Of a stretch of 64,000 bases of DNA, positions 50,019 to 57,385 are shown in pieces; positions within the stretch are counted from its first letter, which is position 1; each line of letters begins with the position of its first letter. Location: positions 59,596 to 123,595 of the IMG/VR virus record IMGVR_UViG_3300042556_001858. The stretch is one strand, 5' to 3'. The DNA is from a virus. The notes below the pieces were generated by a model. That model was not told the DNA's origin. It saw nothing but the letters and a program-made list of their open reading frames with translations, and made no database searches. The position numbers and the translations under genes were made by a program.

Positions 50019-50933
50019 CTATTTGCCCCTGAAACTTAATTCGTTTTTCTTGAGGCCTATCTCTTGTTTTACGTGTGAGAACTGACGCTCATCAAGCTCA
50101 CCTTTAGCGACTAAATCCTTGGCTCTGGACTTCAGAATTTGCTTGCCCTCTACGCTGTTCAGGCTATTAATCTCTTTAATCTCCTTCTGGCTAGAAGCCA
50201 TAACGAAGACCTCCCCAGCATTTTGGCTTGGAAGATCTTTCTTCTTTTCTTCGGCCTCTCTCTTCTTCGCCTGCTTGATAAACCAGCCATCTACGGCTAG
50301 AGAATCTTTCATGACAGCACTACCCGGAGCATCTGTAGATTCGCTAATATTGTCGTACAATTTACTCCAGTAGAGTAAACTAAGCTGGTTATCATTTAGC
50401 TGGTTAGCACTAAGCCCGAAAATGGATTGCGGGTCTTTAGAAACACCCCATATCATTCTCCAAGTACTGTCGAAATACAGGGCTCTTATGTCATCCTCTG
50501 GCATTCTAGAATTAAGAAATTTACGTGAAAACGCAAAGGGATAATCCTTGTCTCTAAATAGATAGTATGCATAGGCCTCATCACGAGCATATTCGCATGT
50601 ATACTCGTTTAGATAGACCTTCTTCTGAAATACGGCGTTCAATTGGTGAATTTTGGCCTCGATTGCCCGCTTAACTTTCATGCGTCTTGTTTCAATAGCG
50701 AACATCTCGAAGTAGTCCACTTTCATTTGTTGCAAATCCTCAAGCCCCTGAAGATAATCTTCCTCTTCCTGCTGACTCCATAGACCAATCTCTATTAGAT
50801 AGTCGGCCAATTCTTCTTTACTGAAAGACCCAGACTCAAAGCATTCGTCGTAGACCGCTTCGGCATAAGCCGAAGCTTCAGCCTTCTCTATAGGGGAGAA
50901 ATTGGCGATCCTGATCGGCTTTTTAAAAGCCAA
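50019..50933 (-). CDS. Tail assembly chaperone-like protein
   Basis: A 304-residue, highly charged helical protein. It resembles the protein of 48977-49750: both start with a short strand region (KPIRIANFSP versus FIKITPQAIA), then EELADYLIEIGLWSQQEEE versus KKSLMNYMIEQGVWNDKKE, and a Tyr/Arg-rich middle (YTCEYARDEAYAYYLFRD). Start is TTG 50933 with no clear binding site; the frame is open upstream to a strong AGGAGG (50976-50981) but without ATG. It lies just downstream of the tail-tube terminator. Confidence 0.6.
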   Translation of the reverse strand: MAFKKPIRIANFSPIEKAEASAYAEAVYDECFESGSFSKEELADYLIEIGLWSQQEEEDYLQGLEDLQQMKVDYFEMFAIETRRMKVKRAIEAKIHQLNAVFQKKVYLNEYTCEYARDEAYAYYLFRDKDYPFAFSRKFLNSRMPEDDIRALYFDSTWRMIWGVSKDPQSIFGLSANQLNDNQLSLLYWSKLYDNISESTDAPGSAVMKDSLAVDGWFIKQAKKREAEEKKKDLPSQNAGEVFVMASSQKEIKEINSLNSVEGKQILKSRAKDLVAKGELDERQFSHVKQEIGLKKNELSFRGK

Positions 50934-50965
50934 TAGCGTCGTGTTAGACAGCAGTTCCTGTATGA

Positions 50966-50981
50966 TGGGCTTCGCCCTCCT
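50966..50981 (-). promoter_or_regulatory. Hairpin overlapping a strong AGGAGG site
   Basis: On the minus strand AGGAGG (50981-50976) runs into GGGC-GAA-GCCC (50977-50967), a four-pair hairpin with a GAA loop. It lies about 40 bases upstream of the TTG start of gene 50019-50933, too far to serve that codon. It may control translation, or indicate that translation starts at a nonstandard codon nearer to it (ATC or ATA). Confidence 0.35.
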
Positions 50982-50998
50982 AAAGTCCTTATACGAGA

Positions 50999-51018
50999 AT
51001 GGGGGCTTTCGCCCCCAT
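50999..51018 (-). terminator. Terminator of the tail-tube gene
   Basis: On the minus strand ATGGGGGC, loop GAAA, GCCCCCAT form an eight-pair stem followed by TCTCG. It starts 29 bases after the stop of gene 51047-52252 and shares GGGGGCGAAAGCCCCC with the terminator after gene 272-901. The lack of a long T tract suggests partial stopping, so some transcripts run on into the chaperone genes. Confidence 0.7.
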
Positions 51019-51046
51019 CAAGTCCGAAGGTTCACGCAGCTAAGGC

Positions 51047-52252
51047 CTACGTAAACCAGTACTTAAAGTAGCTACCAGCCTCAAGCCCCATTGGGTCTCC
51101 AGAGTGTAGAACTACGAAGTCGTTGTTGTTCTGCATTGAGTATGTGATAGAGGCGTTGCCCCCACCAGCGTCCCCACCACCATAGCTTACGCTAGTTAGC
51201 TTGTTCTTGTTGCCAACCTGAATCACGGTTGAGTCATCAAGACATACCTGAATGGTATGGTTTGACAAGTTACCACCGCTAGGTACGTCTTCGACAGCGT
51301 TGATATTGTCCCCACCAACTGCAATCACCTCAATCTCAGTTGTTACGTTGACTGGGAAGTTAACGTATCTGTAGTATGGGGCATAAGTACCAAGCTGGTT
51401 GATCGCTTCGCGGCCAGCATCAACTGAGAAACTGATAGACTGAACGTGAACGTCGGCAGTATTGATTGTCCCACAATTCTTGAAGGTCGATGCTCCGTTA
51501 GCTCCGGTGGATGGTCCGTTATTAGAAATACCAGTTATAAAACTCGGAAGGACGGTAACGAAACTATTGCCACCGCGAGTCACTAAGCCTGATCCGGTCA
51601 GGAAGTTGTTTCTTCGCAGGACACCACTATCTGGCGAATCAGGTGAGTCATCCCCGAATGCGAAGACAGAGTTGACAACTCCACCAGCACCAAGTAGAAT
51701 ACCGGCGGTTCCGTCAGAAGTGATCCACTTCTTGTTGTTGCCTACAAGGGTCAAGCTCTCAGTGAAGTTTCCATCAGTCGGCAGACTGATACTAACTGAA
51801 GACCAATACATACCTGAACAATACAACTCAGCGGCCAAACTATCACCACTAGTTACAGCAGAGTCAGTATCGAGACCGATAATCATTCTGAGGTCGGCTC
51901 TCGCGTTGGCTCTGCCAGAAAGGGTAGGATCGCTAGCAGTAATAGTGGCAGCATGATAGGCCATCGTGTAGCCATCCAGCAGACGCTCCATAGTCGCCTC
52001 GACATCCGGAACTTCTTCCACGTTCTCATAGATCGAAAGCTGACCCAATTCTTGCACGGCTTCAAGACTGAAGTTGGTATTAACCCCAAGGCTCTGAAGA
52101 CCATGCATGATGATCATGCTGCCAGAACCAACGAAGGTCCCACCATCGCTAGTACCCCATGCATCTTTTACACCAGTAGCCCCCATGTCGCCGATAGCAA
52201 CACCTTGAGTGGCGTAAAAAACACGCTTATTTGAACTTGTATTAAACGCCAT
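51047..52252 (-). CDS. Major tail (tube) protein
   Basis: A 401-residue protein upstream of the chaperone-like and tape-measure genes, the standard place for the tail-tube gene. The N-terminal part has GLQSLGVNTNFSLEAVQELG and YENVEEVPDVEATMERLLDG, which match the tube-protein pattern of a strand with VELG-type ending, followed by PxVExTxE. The remainder is Gly/Ser/Asn-rich and may form an extra surface domain. It has its own late-type promoter and leader (52262-52291) and a terminator (50999-51018), in line with the hundreds of copies needed. Confidence 0.8.
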   Translation of the reverse strand: MAFNTSSNKRVFYATQGVAIGDMGATGVKDAWGTSDGGTFVGSGSMIIMHGLQSLGVNTNFSLEAVQELGQLSIYENVEEVPDVEATMERLLDGYTMAYHAATITASDPTLSGRANARADLRMIIGLDTDSAVTSGDSLAAELYCSGMYWSSVSISLPTDGNFTESLTLVGNNKKWITSDGTAGILLGAGGVVNSVFAFGDDSPDSPDSGVLRRNNFLTGSGLVTRGGNSFVTVLPSFITGISNNGPSTGANGASTFKNCGTINTADVHVQSISFSVDAGREAINQLGTYAPYYRYVNFPVNVTTEIEVIAVGGDNINAVEDVPSGGNLSNHTIQVCLDDSTVIQVGNKNKLTSVSYGGGDAGGGNASITYSMQNNNDFVVLHSGDPMGLEAGSYFKYWFT

Positions 52253-52261
52253 TTATTTTCT

Positions 52262-52291
52262 CCAGTAAAAAGGAACTTCTAACTATTTATA
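52262..52291 (-). promoter_or_regulatory. Late-type promoter and leader of the tail-tube gene
   Basis: Read on the minus strand: CGTATAAATAG (TATAAATA at 52291-52284), then 14 bases, then CTTTTTACTGGAG (52272-52260) and ATG at 52252. TATAAATA is the T4-type late -10 box; no -35 box is present, as in T4 late promoters. The -10 overlaps the stop codon of the upstream gene (GTA TAA). Leader words recur before genes 272-901 and 10940-13300. GGAG acts as ribosome-binding site. Confidence 0.6.
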
Positions 52292-53228
52292 CGCCAAAAT
52301 GAATTACCTCAGTGGTAATTTTAACTGTGCCAATTTTTAGGGTGCCCAACGAGTATACAGAATCCAGCTTCGCATCTTTGATATACATGGTTCTGCCAGA
52401 GTATGTGCTACATAAGTCTGGGTAGGTTTTTGCCCCGGAGTTTGGAACACCCCGATAATCTAGGGGGAAATCATCAGCGTCTGCGATTTCGTTAAGATCA
52501 TACATCTTCATGGAGGCTTTAGATTGGTATGTAAGGGCATCCACAAGGGAATCCCGAGTGTATGAATCCTCGGCTACACAATGGCAGTAGAAATCTGTTT
52601 CGACCAATTGGCCACCTCCCAACTGATATGGGGCCAACCTACGCCCCGCCAATTCAACGCCTATTACCGGGAGAGCTTGGCGATTTTCGGGCAGGAGTTC
52701 ATATATGCCACTTTGTGAGGCGAAGTCCCCATTGGATCTCTCAGATCTCTCCTGTAGCTGCTTGAACCAGCTCAAACCATCCGAGCGTGTAACGCTCACA
52801 TACTTATAGGAGTAGGCCATTTCTACTACAGAGCTTGCGGCTATAGCTGTATCAAACCTTACTGCCCCATTTATGTGGTCAACATGGTAGGCATAAGTGC
52901 CAGTAGTAGATGGCGGATACAGGGTGGAATTAACACGAACCCCAGAAACCCCCGGATAGGCTGGATTAGTAGAGGTTAAGGCTCCGACTCCCGACTCCCA
53001 AACTAGATTTGGCCTGAAGGTGGCCCACACCTGTCCAGATGTATACCTCGGGTCATCTACAAGCCTAAGCCTGCTATCCACCCCGCCATAAAGTCCCGTA
53101 GACGGAACCGGCACATCAACAAAATTCCCCATCTGGAGAAGGCTGTGGTCGAGGTACGAGACCAGATTCTCTTGTATATCATTGGTGAGAGTAGAATCCC
53201 CCAACCTAACAAAACCTTTTAATGACAT
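52287..53228 (-). CDS. Neck/tail completion protein
   Basis: A 313-residue protein directly upstream of the tail-tube gene. It starts SLKGFVRLGDSTLTNDIQEN and contains GLYGGVDSRLRLVDDPRY, YHVDHINGAVRFDT and ALPVIGVELAGRRLAP, a pattern I know from head-to-tail neck proteins of large phages that complete the tail or connector. Order (connector, neck, tail terminator, tube) supports this. Its stop overlaps the promoter of the tube gene. Confidence 0.55.
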   Translation of the reverse strand: MSLKGFVRLGDSTLTNDIQENLVSYLDHSLLQMGNFVDVPVPSTGLYGGVDSRLRLVDDPRYTSGQVWATFRPNLVWESGVGALTSTNPAYPGVSGVRVNSTLYPPSTTGTYAYHVDHINGAVRFDTAIAASSVVEMAYSYKYVSVTRSDGLSWFKQLQERSERSNGDFASQSGIYELLPENRQALPVIGVELAGRRLAPYQLGGGQLVETDFYCHCVAEDSYTRDSLVDALTYQSKASMKMYDLNEIADADDFPLDYRGVPNSGAKTYPDLCSTYSGRTMYIKDAKLDSVYSLGTLKIGTVKITTEVIHFGV

Positions 53229-53235
53229 ACAGGCC

Positions 53236-53889
53236 TCACTGTAGGTAACTGAACATTATGTTGCCAATTTCCGGTAAAAGAGAAGCAATGGTGTTAACAA
53301 CAAAGTTATCATCTGCCGTTCCGGCGAAGTTTGGGTCAACTCGGAAGATCTTGCCACTTTCACCAGAGGGGAACATCAGGGCGAAACCAGACCTACTTGT
53401 CCTGAATTCCCCTTTGGCCACGAAAAAGTCATCATAGATGATCGTAGTTCCCTTGGTTAATAGCCACTCCATCCAAGGAATAAATTCGCCACTTCTGGGG
53501 CTTTGGTACGTTCCTATGCCTTTTAGGACGTCACTGAAGCCTTCCGGCAATATTGAGACCGACATGGACCATGCCGAATTTCCCAAAGATCCCCTATTCT
53601 TGATGCCCAGATTCACTTTTACCGATCGCTTTACCACGAACAGGAGTGACTCAATAGCTTCTTCAGCTTCTCCTATGTTCAGGCCGAAATCGGCTTGTAG
53701 TTGGCCGGAGATTAAGGATTTTACGTGAGGAGTGGCCCTAATCCTTGCCTCTATAAGCTCGCCCACTCTCAAATTGATTTGAGGGGCAGCTCTCCTCATC
53801 TTCCTGTCAACTTGCTCTGCTACCTCAAATAGGACCTTGGCAGATATTGAAGAGGTGGACTCAATAATTTGGATTCGGGATTTTGCCAT
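53236..53889 (-). CDS. Head-tail connector/neck protein
   Basis: A 217-residue protein with a helical N-terminal half (KVLFEVAEQVDRKMRRAAPQ) and a beta-rich second half containing GEFIPWMEWLLTKGTTIIYD, then GEFRTSRSGFALMF and GKIFRVDPNFAGTADDNFV. I recall this combination in phage neck proteins located between connector and tail genes. It shares one base with the previous gene. Name by position and general pattern; medium confidence. Contains a CCGGTAAAAG copy near its 3' end (53271-53280). Confidence 0.55.
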   Translation of the reverse strand: MAKSRIQIIESTSSISAKVLFEVAEQVDRKMRRAAPQINLRVGELIEARIRATPHVKSLISGQLQADFGLNIGEAEEAIESLLFVVKRSVKVNLGIKNRGSLGNSAWSMSVSILPEGFSDVLKGIGTYQSPRSGEFIPWMEWLLTKGTTIIYDDFFVAKGEFRTSRSGFALMFPSGESGKIFRVDPNFAGTADDNFVVNTIASLLPEIGNIMFSYLQ

Positions 53890-54344
53890 TATTTAGTCCA
53901 GTAGGCTACGCAATATTCCCCGTTTAGGCCCCAGACTAAGACTTCGCCACTTCTTTGAAGTCTGTCTTTATCGATGATAATGAAATCGGCCTTCCTAATA
54001 TTCTCCATCTGAGCAGCCGTACCAATCGTCATACAAGAACCAGCAGCATAATCGAAGCCTCCAATTTTCTCGAAGCTCTTTTTATCGGAGTAGACTCTCA
54101 GAGTTATATCCTCTGTGGTCTCTACAACCTTTGTTGCCTCGCCGCCCCTAAGCATTCCCGCTTGCCCCGTCTGGGGATTCATTGTAAGACGCTGCCTGAT
54201 ATCTGCTGGAGTTGAAGAAATCGGCATGATCTTCTGGTATACTAGCTGGCAAACTACGCCAAAGTTGTCCGTTAAGGAAAACATTGACATAGCTTCAGCA
54301 TACTTCGTATAGATGTTAGATGGTATTTGCACAGTAGCATCCAA
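53889..54344 (-). CDS. Head-tail joining protein, putative
   Basis: A 151-residue protein: DATVQIPSNIYTKYAEAMSM at the start, PQTGQAGMLRGGEATKVVET and FIIIDKDRLQRSGEVLVWGL later. The beta-rich second half and its place between connector-type genes suggest a head-closure or joining protein. No firm homologue in memory. It runs into the next gene with a one-base overlap. Confidence 0.5.
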   Translation of the reverse strand: MDATVQIPSNIYTKYAEAMSMFSLTDNFGVVCQLVYQKIMPISSTPADIRQRLTMNPQTGQAGMLRGGEATKVVETTEDITLRVYSDKKSFEKIGGFDYAAGSCMTIGTAAQMENIRKADFIIIDKDRLQRSGEVLVWGLNGEYCVAYWTK

Positions 54345-54346
54345 TA

Positions 54347-54541
54347 TTATGCGAAGTAATAACTTCCACTAGGGCCACAATCGTCAAATCTGGTGCTGAG
54401 AATCCCAGATTGTGCAACAACTACGTTATGCTCTATTTTAGCATTAACTATTTTAGTATTGCCCAATTTATCTGCCCAGACTACTGTTGTCCCATTCTTA
54501 TATGTGACACCAGTAGAGGCGTAAGCTATTACATCTGTCAT
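54347..54541 (-). CDS. Small protein sharing the N-terminal domain of its neighbour
   Basis: A 64-residue protein whose first 35 residues (MTDVIAYASTGVTYKNGTT, then VVWADKLGNTKIV) resemble the first 30 residues of the 424-residue protein encoded just upstream (FTYATTGTVYNNGGMT, then IWADKIGNTQSTT). It ends after a short unique tail containing one Cys. This looks like a partial duplication; it could modify or compete with its larger relative in a shared structure. Confidence 0.6.
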   Translation of the reverse strand: MTDVIAYASTGVTYKNGTTVVWADKLGNTKIVNAKIEHNVVVAQSGILSTRFDDCGPSGSYYFA

Positions 54542-54549
54542 AAAAACTC

Positions 54550-55824
54550 CTATGCGTTAACGTCTCTGAATTCTATCAGACTGAATCTACAACTTACAAA
54601 GGTATCATTAATATCTGTTGTTCCCTCGAACCATATACAACTCTTTTCACCAATTATAAATGGCTGCGAAGGGCTCAAATAAGTTGTATTTTCTGCTGCT
54701 GTATCAATTAGCTCATTGAATACATTATACTTACTATTACTGACAGCACTATAAACCCATGCCTTAACCCTTACCTTCGGGCTAGTTCCTCCACCAGTTT
54801 TCTCTGCGTTGAATCTTAAATAATCCGCCAATGCTGTATGATTATTTTGGACAAAGAATATAGATTGCTGCGTTGTCCCTTCACCTACTGGCATCTGTCC
54901 TTGTGTAGTTCCACTTATAGTAGCTGTAATGACTCCAACATTAGCCTTATTGCTTCCAGCTAAATATACAGAAATTCTGTTTATCCCTATCCAAGTACTT
55001 GTTGTTACTACTGGGGTGGTCCCATTTAGAGTTACAACTTCTATTTGCGACTCCCAATTACTATCGACTCCATAAATAACAACTGAATTAGCCCCAGTTC
55101 CTGCTGGACTGCCATCATCGTCTGCTGAAGTAGAGACTATAGAAATAGTCGCTCCAGTTGTTAATGGAACAAAGGCCCCGCCAAAAGAGGCAATTACTTC
55201 AGTACCTATATCTAGATCTGCATTATACCCGAACTTATTCCACGTAGTAGCACCTTGTCTCCTGCCTAAAGCAGTCTCATATTTATAATCAGTAGGTCTT
55301 ACTACTGTCGCATCATAATCCTGAGATAAGACCGAATCAGAAGGAGCATTAAGTGGGGCCTTTTCCCCATACATAGTCTGAAGACGAAAATAGGTTTGGG
55401 TTCCGCCTGTGTTGGTAAAAACTACTCTAGCAAATCGTCTTGAATTAGTGAATCTATGTGGGGCTTCGATCTGATCTGTACGGTAATACCTCAGTAAAGA
55501 AGAATCTAGATTTATTCCATCTGGGGAGTATTGAACCGCCAACGTCCCGTCAGAGTCGGTCTTTACGGCTACGACTAAGGAACTATAATTCTTTACATCT
55601 TCCCATGTTCCGGTGAAAGATGCACCAGAAGCAACAATTTCAGTTGACGAATTGATTGATGAAACTTTATATGGGTCTGCTTCGCTTGACAAGAAAACTT
55701 CACTTACATCATTATCTACAGTAGTAGACTGAGTATTGCCAATTTTGTCGGCCCATATAGTCATGCCACCATTGTTATATACCGTTCCTGTTGTAGCGTA
55801 GGTAAAACTCATGATCTGCTCCAA
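54550..55824 (-). CDS. Virion structural protein with tandem beta domains
   Basis: A 424-residue protein. After a 30-residue N-terminal element (ATTGTVYNNGGMTIWADKIG), residues about 60-150 have SFTGTWEDVKNYSSLVVAVK, SPDGINLDSSLLRYYR and RRFARVVFTNTGGTQTYFRL, a beta domain common in phage head-fibre or tail proteins. Further beta-rich repeats follow. It is located among connector genes; probably a fibre or decoration protein of the neck or head. Overlaps the upstream gene by 16 bases. Confidence 0.6.
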   Translation of the reverse strand: MEQIMSFTYATTGTVYNNGGMTIWADKIGNTQSTTVDNDVSEVFLSSEADPYKVSSINSSTEIVASGASFTGTWEDVKNYSSLVVAVKTDSDGTLAVQYSPDGINLDSSLLRYYRTDQIEAPHRFTNSRRFARVVFTNTGGTQTYFRLQTMYGEKAPLNAPSDSVLSQDYDATVVRPTDYKYETALGRRQGATTWNKFGYNADLDIGTEVIASFGGAFVPLTTGATISIVSTSADDDGSPAGTGANSVVIYGVDSNWESQIEVVTLNGTTPVVTTSTWIGINRISVYLAGSNKANVGVITATISGTTQGQMPVGEGTTQQSIFFVQNNHTALADYLRFNAEKTGGGTSPKVRVKAWVYSAVSNSKYNVFNELIDTAAENTTYLSPSQPFIIGEKSCIWFEGTTDINDTFVSCRFSLIEFRDVNA

Positions 55825-56279
55825 TACGACCCATACGGCGACAAGATAGCTTCGCCAACATTATTGTTGGTAGTAGCAAAATTCAATTTAGTACGTTCAT
55901 ATCTCTCGCACATGTCTGCATAGAGACTTTTGAAGTTAGTAGCTACGCCGCCCATATCGACGCTAGATGGACCATCGCTAACCCTAACCGCCGAAAGGCT
56001 GTGAGTCTTATACTCTGCCCCAATTATAATACAGGCCGCTTTTAGGGAAATCAGATTGATGAAGCCATCATCTTTACTGGTCGGCTCTGTCGGGTCTGGC
56101 GAAATTAAACATCGCTCCACATTAATAGTGTACACTTGTTCAAAATCAATCTCTGTAGATACCAACTGTGCAGCAACCAGTATAGTTTGCTCAATTCTCT
56201 CATCTGGATATGATGGGTTAGAGAAATCCGTATCATTAACGAGATATCTGACAATCGTCGTTATTTCGCTATTCCACAT
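55809..56279 (-). CDS. Head-tail connector protein (gp6-like layout)
   Basis: A 156-residue helical protein: EITTIVRYLVNDTDFSNPSY, ERIEQTILVAAQLVSTEIDF, FINLISLKAACIIIGAEYKT. The layout (short start, Tyr-x-Asp-E-R, hydrophobic helix, Phe-Ile-Asn-Leu-x-x-Leu-Lys-Ala-Ala-Cys) is one I know from neck/connector proteins in several large phages. It is preceded by GGGGGG as ribosome-binding site and two hairpins. Role in the head-tail joint is likely, exact position unknown. Confidence 0.6.
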   Translation of the reverse strand: MWNSEITTIVRYLVNDTDFSNPSYPDERIEQTILVAAQLVSTEIDFEQVYTINVERCLISPDPTEPTSKDDGFINLISLKAACIIIGAEYKTHSLSAVRVSDGPSSVDMGGVATNFKSLYADMCERYERTKLNFATTNNNVGEAILSPYGSYWSRS

Positions 56280-56289
56280 GATGCCCCCC

Positions 56290-56330
56290 TGCGGGAGTCA
56301 TCCCGCACCGTTTCGTAGGCGACAGCCTAC
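56290..56330 (-). terminator. Two tandem hairpins upstream of the connector gene
   Basis: In minus-strand sense: GTAGGC-TGTC-GCCTAC (56330-56315) overlapping the stop of gene 56327-56632, then TGCGGGA-TGAC-TCCCGCA (56307-56290), then GGGGGG and the ATG at 56279. There is no T tract, so they may serve as RNA-processing or stability elements, or as a partial terminator. The first resembles the hairpin at 33334-33351. Confidence 0.5.
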
Positions 56331-56632
56331 ACATTGCAATGAACCTTAAATGCAGCAGAACTACTATAGAATGTGCCTGAGCCAATAGTCACCTTGGCTT
56401 GAATCTTATATAAACCAGCTATGTCAGTATCACCATCTACGGTAGTGTACGTAAGTATACCATCGGTCCCATCTGTGTACAGATCAGCGTTCACCGTCAG
56501 AAGAGATCCATCTGGTTTCCTAATAAGGTATTCCAAAGTAGTGGCTGTAGAAAGGTCTACCGCAACACCATCATCAGTTATAGTGATTCTAAGTTCTGTT
56601 CCTATATCTAATGCATGTATTTCTTCTGACAT
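56327..56632 (-). CDS. Small beta-sandwich (BppU-like) structural protein
   Basis: A 101-residue all-beta protein: LDIGTELRITITDDGVAVDL, ATTLEYLIRKPDGSLLTVNA, IAGLYKIQAKVTIGSGTFYS. The alternation and the LxYxIRKPDGS motif are those of the baseplate-upper-protein N-terminal domain type found in phage fibres and baseplates. It could form a surface attachment module between fibre and neck genes. It carries no enzymatic motif. Confidence 0.55.
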   Translation of the reverse strand: MSEEIHALDIGTELRITITDDGVAVDLSTATTLEYLIRKPDGSLLTVNADLYTDGTDGILTYTTVDGDTDIAGLYKIQAKVTIGSGTFYSSSAAFKVHCNV

Positions 56633-56776
56633 TAGTATAATGCCTGTAAAGTGAATATTAGTACGCGACTAATTGGTAGTTCAAATAATGACACTTCACT
56701 CACTGATACTGAAAACAAGAAGATTTCTAGTGTATCAGAAGATGAACCTCCAGAGAGAGGAGATGAAGAAATGGGG

Positions 56777-56929
56777 CTATTCAGTAGCATCTAATTGTAA
56801 AACCTTTTGAATAAGGTCATTTGCTGCAGACATGATTTCAGCAGCTTTATTTAAAGGATTCTGATTCGCCAACGCTCTAGCCCCAGCCTCGATCAATACA
56901 ACAACATTCTGAATTTCTGTCTTGTTCAT
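56777..56929 (-). CDS. Small helical protein of 50 residues
   Basis: ATG at 56929-56927 to TAG at 56779-56777 encodes 50 residues: MNKTEIQNVVVLIEAGARAL, ANQNPLNKAAEIMSAANDLI, ending KVLQLDATE. It is a single amphipathic helical hairpin, with hydrophobic heptad spacing; such tiny proteins are often seen next to phage fibre genes. A GGGTGA sequence is the only ribosome-site candidate. It covers most of an otherwise empty stretch of 380 bases. Moderate support because of its sensible composition. Confidence 0.5.
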   Translation of the reverse strand: MNKTEIQNVVVLIEAGARALANQNPLNKAAEIMSAANDLIQKVLQLDATE

Positions 56930-57012
56930 AATTCACCCACTAAAGTAACTACTTATTAATACATAATATCGTACGACCCCATACGATTTCGTCCCATTCT
57001 AGTATAGTCGAT

Positions 57013-57369
57013 CTAATTAAAGCCATCAACGGATTCTTTCATTTTTGCTTCAACCGGATTGACACAGGCTAATACAGCGGCAAACGCTGCCTCAAGCTCT
57101 GGGACCTCTTTTTTGAATGCGTACAGGTTAGTCACCGAGATGGATCGCGTCGTGTCTTTCCCTTCCGCGTCGTTATAGAGGATCTCCCCCGACTCAGTCA
57201 TTGGACGATACTCGACTAGAAATCGTCCCTCTTCTTGTGGAGAAGGAGTTACCACTGTTATCGCCGTGAGCCACTTCAGACTCGCCCGCTTCTCTGCTGT
57301 AGCCGGTAGTGTTACGACCTCAGATTCAAGCAGTGGAAGCACCCTTCTAACCTCATATGGTTCAGACAT
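57013..57369 (-). CDS. Small protein downstream of the tail fibre gene
   Basis: A 118-residue, Glu-rich soluble protein (EVRRVLPLLESEVVTLPATA, ELEAAFAAVLACVNPVEAKM). Start is 16 bases after the fibre stop. A strand-rich centre and a C-terminal helix suggest a fibre-assembly helper or small fibre subunit; T4-like fibres need small chaperones, but there is no motif here to support this. Unknown function. Confidence 0.5.
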   Translation of the reverse strand: MSEPYEVRRVLPLLESEVVTLPATAEKRASLKWLTAITVVTPSPQEEGRFLVEYRPMTESGEILYNDAEGKDTTRSISVTNLYAFKKEVPELEAAFAAVLACVNPVEAKMKESVDGFN

Positions 57370-57385
57370 TTATCACCTCTTGTTA

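Noticed and set aside
56651-56794. A 47-codon frame on the + strand starting at GTG
   Set aside because: It lies opposite to all neighbours, overlaps the better 50-residue minus-strand gene, and has no ribosome site of note.
56965-56990. ATCGTA...TACGAT inverted repeat upstream of the 50-residue gene
   Set aside because: Only six pairs, no T tract and no counterpart elsewhere; not enough for a terminator or operator call.
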